From: an uncultured Pelagibacteraceae bacterium
Lineage (GTDB): Bacteria; Pseudomonadota; Alphaproteobacteria; Pelagibacterales; Pelagibacteraceae
Length of the DNA stretch: 36,835 nt
NCBI GenBank assembly: GCA_902558835.1
Contig: CACEFK010000007.1
Span: 1-36,835 of the forward strand
Direction: 5' to 3'
This document shows positions 33,234 through 36,835 of this stretch, one piece after another. A model generated the notes under the pieces. That model made no database searches. It was not told where the DNA came from and saw only the letters and a list, made by a program, of their open reading frames with translations. How positions within the stretch are numbered: the stretch's first letter is position 1; each line of letters opens with the position of its first letter. Both the position numbers and the translations under genes were made by a program.

Positions 33234-34935
33234 TTCTTTTTTCTTCGTGTCTAATTATCTTAAATTTTATACTCTTTTGTTTTAGCTCTGCAATAAAATT
33301 AGTAAAATTCTTAAGGTTTCTAATAATTAATTTAAATTTAAAATTAATATAATTGGGATTTTTACCAACCATTTCTAAGCTCGATATATTTAATTTATGA
33401 CTTCCAATGAGCGAGCTTATATCTCCTAATTGACCTGGCTTATCAGGTAATGACATCCATAGAGTAGTATTGTATTTTTTTGTTTTTTCCTCTTTTTGCT
33501 CTCCTTTATCATGCCAGTATCTTCTTATTGCTGCTCTAGCTTTACCTGTTTTAGTTGTTGGTATCCAGTGAAGTGAGGGTGAATTATTTTTAGATGTTAT
33601 AATATTTACACGATCACCATTTCTTAAAATAGTTTGTAGTTCATTTTTGTTTCCATTAATTTCACAACCAATTGCTGAATTGCCAATTTTAGTATGAACA
33701 GCATATGCAAAATCTATAGCTGTTGCGTCTTTGGGTAATTTAATTACTGAACCTTTAGGTGTGAAACAAAATACGTTTTCTTGAAACATTTGTAGTTTTG
33801 TATACTCATATGAATCTTCGGGGTTTTCATTTTTTTCTATAATCTCAACAAGATCTTTTAACCAATCGTACTCCTTCCAGCTTAAAGAATTAAATTTTTC
33901 AGAAGATTTATACTGCCAATGAGATGCAACACCTCTCTCAGCAAATTCGTGCATTTCTTGTGTTCTAATTTGAATTTCTATTGGTTTTTTGTTTGAACCA
34001 ATTACAGATGTATGAATAGATTTATAACCATTAATTTTTGGAGAAGAAATATAATCTTTAAATTTTCCTGGTATGCAATTCCATTGTTTATGAAAAATAC
34101 CAAGCGTTTTGTAACAATCATCAACATTTTTTAAAATTATCCTAAAACCAATAATGTCTGTTATTTGCTCAAGGGAGACTCTTTTTTTTTGGACCTTTCT
34201 CCAAATTGAAAAAGGTGTTTTTTCTCTACCATGTATCTCAGCATTAATTTCATTATCATTCAAGATTTCACTTAACTCAAAAGATTGTTCTTCAAATAAA
34301 TCTTTTCGATCTAATTTTATTTCATCAAGTCTTTTTTTTATTAATTTTCTTGCATCATTATTTAAAATTTCAAAAGATAAATCCTCAAGCTCGTCTCTTA
34401 TTCTGTGCATTCCCATTCTATCAGCTAATGGCGCATAAATTTCCATAGTTTCTTGAGCTATCCTTTTTCTTTTGTCCTCTTTAGTAATCGCTTTAATGGT
34501 TCTCATGTTATGTAGTCGATCAGCAATTTTAACTAGCAGAACTCTAATGTCTTTTGATGTTGCTAAAATTAATTTTCTAAAATTCTCAACTTTAGAATTA
34601 GCGCCAGCTGAATTTTCAAATGCTGAAATTTTCGTTACACCGTCTACTAAATCAGCAACCTCATCACCAAATTCTTGTTTTATAGTTTCATAAGTTGCAA
34701 AAGTATCTTCTATAGTGTCATGCAATAGACCGGTTGTAATTGTAGCGCTATCTAATTTTAATTCAGTTAAAATATTTGCAACCTCAATTGGGTGAACAGA
34801 ATAAGGATCACCCGAAGCTCTTTTTTGACTCTTATGTGCTTTAACAGCAAAATTATATGCTTTATCCAATTTTTCAGGATTAAGAAATTTATTGTAATCC
34901 TTAACTTTATTTATAAGTTCATTTGAATTAAGCAT
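33190..34935 (-). CDS. Bifunctional (p)ppGpp synthetase/hydrolase, compact RSH
   Basis: A 581-residue RelA/SpoT homolog. Hydrolase domain: YSVHPIEVA, LLHDTIEDT (H72-D73, E76-D77). Synthetase (about 235-350): GREKTPFSIWRKVQ and NGYKSIHTSVIG. TGS (about 393-455): VFCFTPKGSVIKLPKDATA. ACT from ~503: LPDKPGQLGDISSL. Most RSH enzymes are 700-740 aa; here the helical and zinc-finger stretch between TGS and ACT is nearly absent, so ribosome binding may differ. Both active sites look intact. Sits between folK and pyrE. Confidence 0.94.
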   Translation of the reverse strand: MLNSNELINKVKDYNKFLNPEKLDKAYNFAVKAHKSQKRASGDPYSVHPIEVANILTELKLDSATITTGLLHDTIEDTFATYETIKQEFGDEVADLVDGVTKISAFENSAGANSKVENFRKLILATSKDIRVLLVKIADRLHNMRTIKAITKEDKRKRIAQETMEIYAPLADRMGMHRIRDELEDLSFEILNNDARKLIKKRLDEIKLDRKDLFEEQSFELSEILNDNEINAEIHGREKTPFSIWRKVQKKRVSLEQITDIIGFRIILKNVDDCYKTLGIFHKQWNCIPGKFKDYISSPKINGYKSIHTSVIGSNKKPIEIQIRTQEMHEFAERGVASHWQYKSSEKFNSLSWKEYDWLKDLVEIIEKNENPEDSYEYTKLQMFQENVFCFTPKGSVIKLPKDATAIDFAYAVHTKIGNSAIGCEINGNKNELQTILRNGDRVNIITSKNNSPSLHWIPTTKTGKARAAIRRYWHDKGEQKEEKTKKYNTTLWMSLPDKPGQLGDISSLIGSHKLNISSLEMVGKNPNYINFKFKLIIRNLKNFTNFIAELKQKSIKFKIIRHEEKRNAFTQKILKYFKKN

Positions 34936-34956
34936 AATTGATATTATACCATTAAA

Positions 34957-35475
34957 TCAAATTTGTTTAATAGATCTAATGTCTCTATCAGGAAGCAGAG
35001 AAATCAAGGTTTTAACATCAATTTGTTTATCAGGATGGATCCAATTCTTTTGAATCTCAAATAATGGAAATAATACAAAGTTTCTTTTGTGCATCATTTT
35101 ATGAGGTAAATTAATCTTAGAATTTTTTTTTGATACCAAATTATTAAAATCAATTATATCTAAGTCGCATGTACGAGGTGCATTTTTTTTTGCTTTCTTT
35201 CTACCTAATTGATTTTCTATAGATTTACATATTTTTAATAGTTCTTGAGGATTGTAATAACATTTTAATTTTAAAATTATATTTAAGAACTTAGGATTTC
35301 GTGGGTCAGGCCAGGAAGGGGTTTCATAATAACTAGATACCGAGAGAAAATATAAGTTATGTTCTGCTAATAAAAATTTTGCTTTTTCTATATTTCTTTT
35401 TCTTATACCTAAATTTGAACCTATTCCTAAAAAAACAATTTTAGCTTGATTTTCTAATATATCTTGACTTTTCAC
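34957..35475 (-). CDS. folK: 2-amino-4-hydroxy-6-hydroxymethyldihydropteridine pyrophosphokinase
   Basis: FolK moves pyrophosphate from ATP to hydroxymethyldihydropterin in folate synthesis. Motifs: [18 protein letters not shown] near the N-terminus, [19 protein letters not shown], and [13 protein letters not shown] with the Mg-binding Asp pair, then [16 protein letters not shown]. The start is uncertain: GTG at 35475 (172 residues, 35 nt into smpB) is my choice because the family begins right at KIVFLG; ATG at 35514 with an AGGGA nearby or TTG at 35535 are alternatives with longer overlap. The stop is 21 nt from the rsh start. Confidence 0.92.
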   Translation of the reverse strand: MKSQDILENQAKIVFLGIGSNLGIRKRNIEKAKFLLAEHNLYFLSVSSYYETPSWPDPRNPKFLNIILKLKCYYNPQELLKICKSIENQLGRKKAKKNAPRTCDLDIIDFNNLVSKKNSKINLPHKMMHKRNFVLFPLFEIQKNWIHPDKQIDVKTLISLLPDRDIRSIKQI

Positions 35476-35911
35476 GATTCCAATCTCTACTTTTTTTTGT
35501 TGCTCTTTTATCATATTGCTTTTTCCCTTTTGCAACAGCTAGTTCTATTTTAGCCTTTCCCTTTTTAAAATACATTTTTGTTGGAACTAATGTGAAACCA
35601 TCTCTTTGCATTTTACCTATCAATTTATTTATTTCTTTTTTATTAAGAAGCAATTTTCTATCATCGGTTGGATTATGATTAGAGTAACTGGCTTGCTTGT
35701 ATGGAGATATATGTGAATTAATTAAAACAATTTGACCTCCCTTTTCAACAGCATAAGACTCAGCAATATTGACCTTGCCATCTCTTACTGATTTAATCTC
35801 TGATCCCTTTAAAACAATTCCTGCTTCAAAAAGATCTTCAAAAAAATAGTTAAAACTAGCTTTTCTATTTAAACAAATGATTTTCAAACCAGGATTGGTT
35901 TTTTTGTTCAT
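35441..35911 (-). CDS. smpB: SsrA-binding protein SmpB
   Basis: A 156-residue tmRNA partner. Seen: [41 protein letters not shown] and [10 protein letters not shown], plus the [15 protein letters not shown] tail, which becomes helical in the ribosomal mRNA channel. It helps tmRNA rescue stalled ribosomes. Start overlaps the dapA stop by one nt. Confidence 0.97.
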   Translation of the reverse strand: MNKKTNPGLKIICLNRKASFNYFFEDLFEAGIVLKGSEIKSVRDGKVNIAESYAVEKGGQIVLINSHISPYKQASYSNHNPTDDRKLLLNKKEINKLIGKMQRDGFTLVPTKMYFKKGKAKIELAVAKGKKQYDKRATKKSRDWNREKSRYIRKSS

Positions 35912-36792
35912 TAAATTAACTTAGCAGACTGAAGAGCTTTTTTTACAATTTCTTTTGTTGCGTCTGTTACTTTTACAAGTGGTAGTCTTACGTTGTCATC
36001 ACAAAGTCCTAAAAGTTTTGCAGCATATTTTACAGGACTAGGATTGCTCTCAACAAACAATGAGTGATGAACTGGTTGTAATATTTTATCCAATCTTTCT
36101 GCTTCTTTCATTTCGTTATCGGTGTCTGATTTTGAGAATTTTTGAAAATCTGAACAAAGTTTAGGTGCAATATTAGCTGTTACACTAATAGTGCCTACCC
36201 CACCACGTTTATTAAATTCAAAAGCATTATCATCATTACCCGTTAATTGAATAAAATCTTTGCCCATTTTTTCAAGTGTCTGATTAACTCTATCCAAATC
36301 ACCCGTTGCATCTTTAACGCCAACTATATTTTTTAATTCATAGAGTCTAGCCATTGTATCCACTGACATATCAATCACAGATCTGCCAGGAATATTATAA
36401 ATTATAATTGGAATGCCACACTTGTCATTAATTGCTTTATAATGTTGATACAAGCCTTCTTGAGTTGGTTTATTGTAATAAGGTGTAACTATCAAAGCTC
36501 CATTAGCTCCTGCTTTTTCTGCATGTGTGGTTAAAGAAATAGCCTCCTCAGTTGAGTTTGAACCCGTACCAGCAATAACTGGAATTTTTCCATTACTTTC
36601 TTTTATACATAAATCTATTACTCTTTGATGCTCATCATGACTTAAGGTAGGGGATTCACCTGTTGTACCAGCCGGCACAAGTCCATTGGTACCATTATCA
36701 ATGTGGAAATGTATTAATTTTATATATGCTTCCTCATCTAGACCATTATTTTTAAATGGTGTAATTAAAGCAACATTTGATCCTTTGAACAT
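35911..36792 (-). CDS. dapA: 4-hydroxy-tetrahydrodipicolinate synthase
   Basis: A 293-residue TIM-barrel lyase that condenses pyruvate with aspartate semialdehyde for lysine and peptidoglycan. Schiff-base lysine K160 in [10 protein letters not shown]132 in [10 protein letters not shown], and the GTTGESPTL loop (42-50) are all present. It starts the dapA-smpB-folK-rsh run; 43 nt upstream remain in the window. Confidence 0.97.
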   Translation of the reverse strand: MFKGSNVALITPFKNNGLDEEAYIKLIHFHIDNGTNGLVPAGTTGESPTLSHDEHQRVIDLCIKESNGKIPVIAGTGSNSTEEAISLTTHAEKAGANGALIVTPYYNKPTQEGLYQHYKAINDKCGIPIIIYNIPGRSVIDMSVDTMARLYELKNIVGVKDATGDLDRVNQTLEKMGKDFIQLTGNDDNAFEFNKRGGVGTISVTANIAPKLCSDFQKFSKSDTDNEMKEAERLDKILQPVHHSLFVESNPSPVKYAAKLLGLCDDNVRLPLVKVTDATKEIVKKALQSAKLI

Positions 36793-36835
36793 AAATACTT
36801 ATAACATAGTTTAAAGATTCATATACTAAAAGATT

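Overview
This window looks like chromosome from a SAR11-type (Pelagibacterales) marine alphaproteobacterium. It is very AT-rich and Lys/Asn/Ile-rich. Genes are packed with 1-44 nt overlaps. The order of housekeeping genes is alphaproteobacterial (glyA-nrdR-rib genes-nusB-thiL-hppA; dapA-smpB-folK-rsh-pyrE-pdxJ-acpS-lepB-rnc-recO). The metY leader carries what reads as a SAM-II aptamer followed by a SAM-V aptamer, and SAM-V is known mainly from marine bacteria including Ca. Pelagibacter. No rRNA, tRNA, CRISPR array or insertion sequence was found.

Region 1 (1-5660) is a surface-polysaccharide type accessory block. It holds a two-domain glycosyltransferase cut by the left edge, an LpxA-like acyltransferase, a DegT/DnrJ aminotransferase, a Gfo/Idh/MocA sugar oxidoreductase and a metallo-beta-lactamase-fold hydrolase. 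Together they would make, modify and transfer an unusual sugar. Region 2 (5674-7738) is a small recombinase module: a tyrosine recombinase, a 35-bp imperfect palindrome built like a recombinase core site (14-7-14) just upstream of it, a divergent membrane peptide plus MGMT-type repair gene, and about 540 bp of non-coding DNA. Region 3 (7739-9509) has two transporters, DMT/EamA and AEC.

Region 4 (9509-18429) is core metabolism and translation: hom, a small lipoprotein and argC in a tight minus-strand run; rpsI-rplM; metY under the two riboswitches; ctaA; a chorismate mutase; rpmG; and rpmF-plsX-ihfA-merR, in which fabH is missing from its usual place. A ubiquinol-cytochrome c chaperone and bamE diverge from start codons that share the four bases CATG. 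Region 5 (18900-28386) is hppA, thiL, nusB, ribH, ribBA, ribE, ribD, nrdR, glyA, rpiB and an Asp/Asn beta-hydroxylase-like gene, all on the minus strand. thiL appears frameshifted in a 9-nt A tract. Region 6 (28474-36792) is hemB on the plus strand, then recO, rnc, lepB, acpS, pdxJ, pyrE, rsh, folK, smpB and dapA on the minus strand, with era and rpoZ absent from their customary slots.

The observations most worth following up are the palindrome beside the recombinase, the thiL frameshift, the tandem SAM riboswitches, the fused glycosyltransferase with its MBL-fold neighbour, the shortened Cys-x-Cys zinc knuckles of NrdR, and the CATG divergent start.
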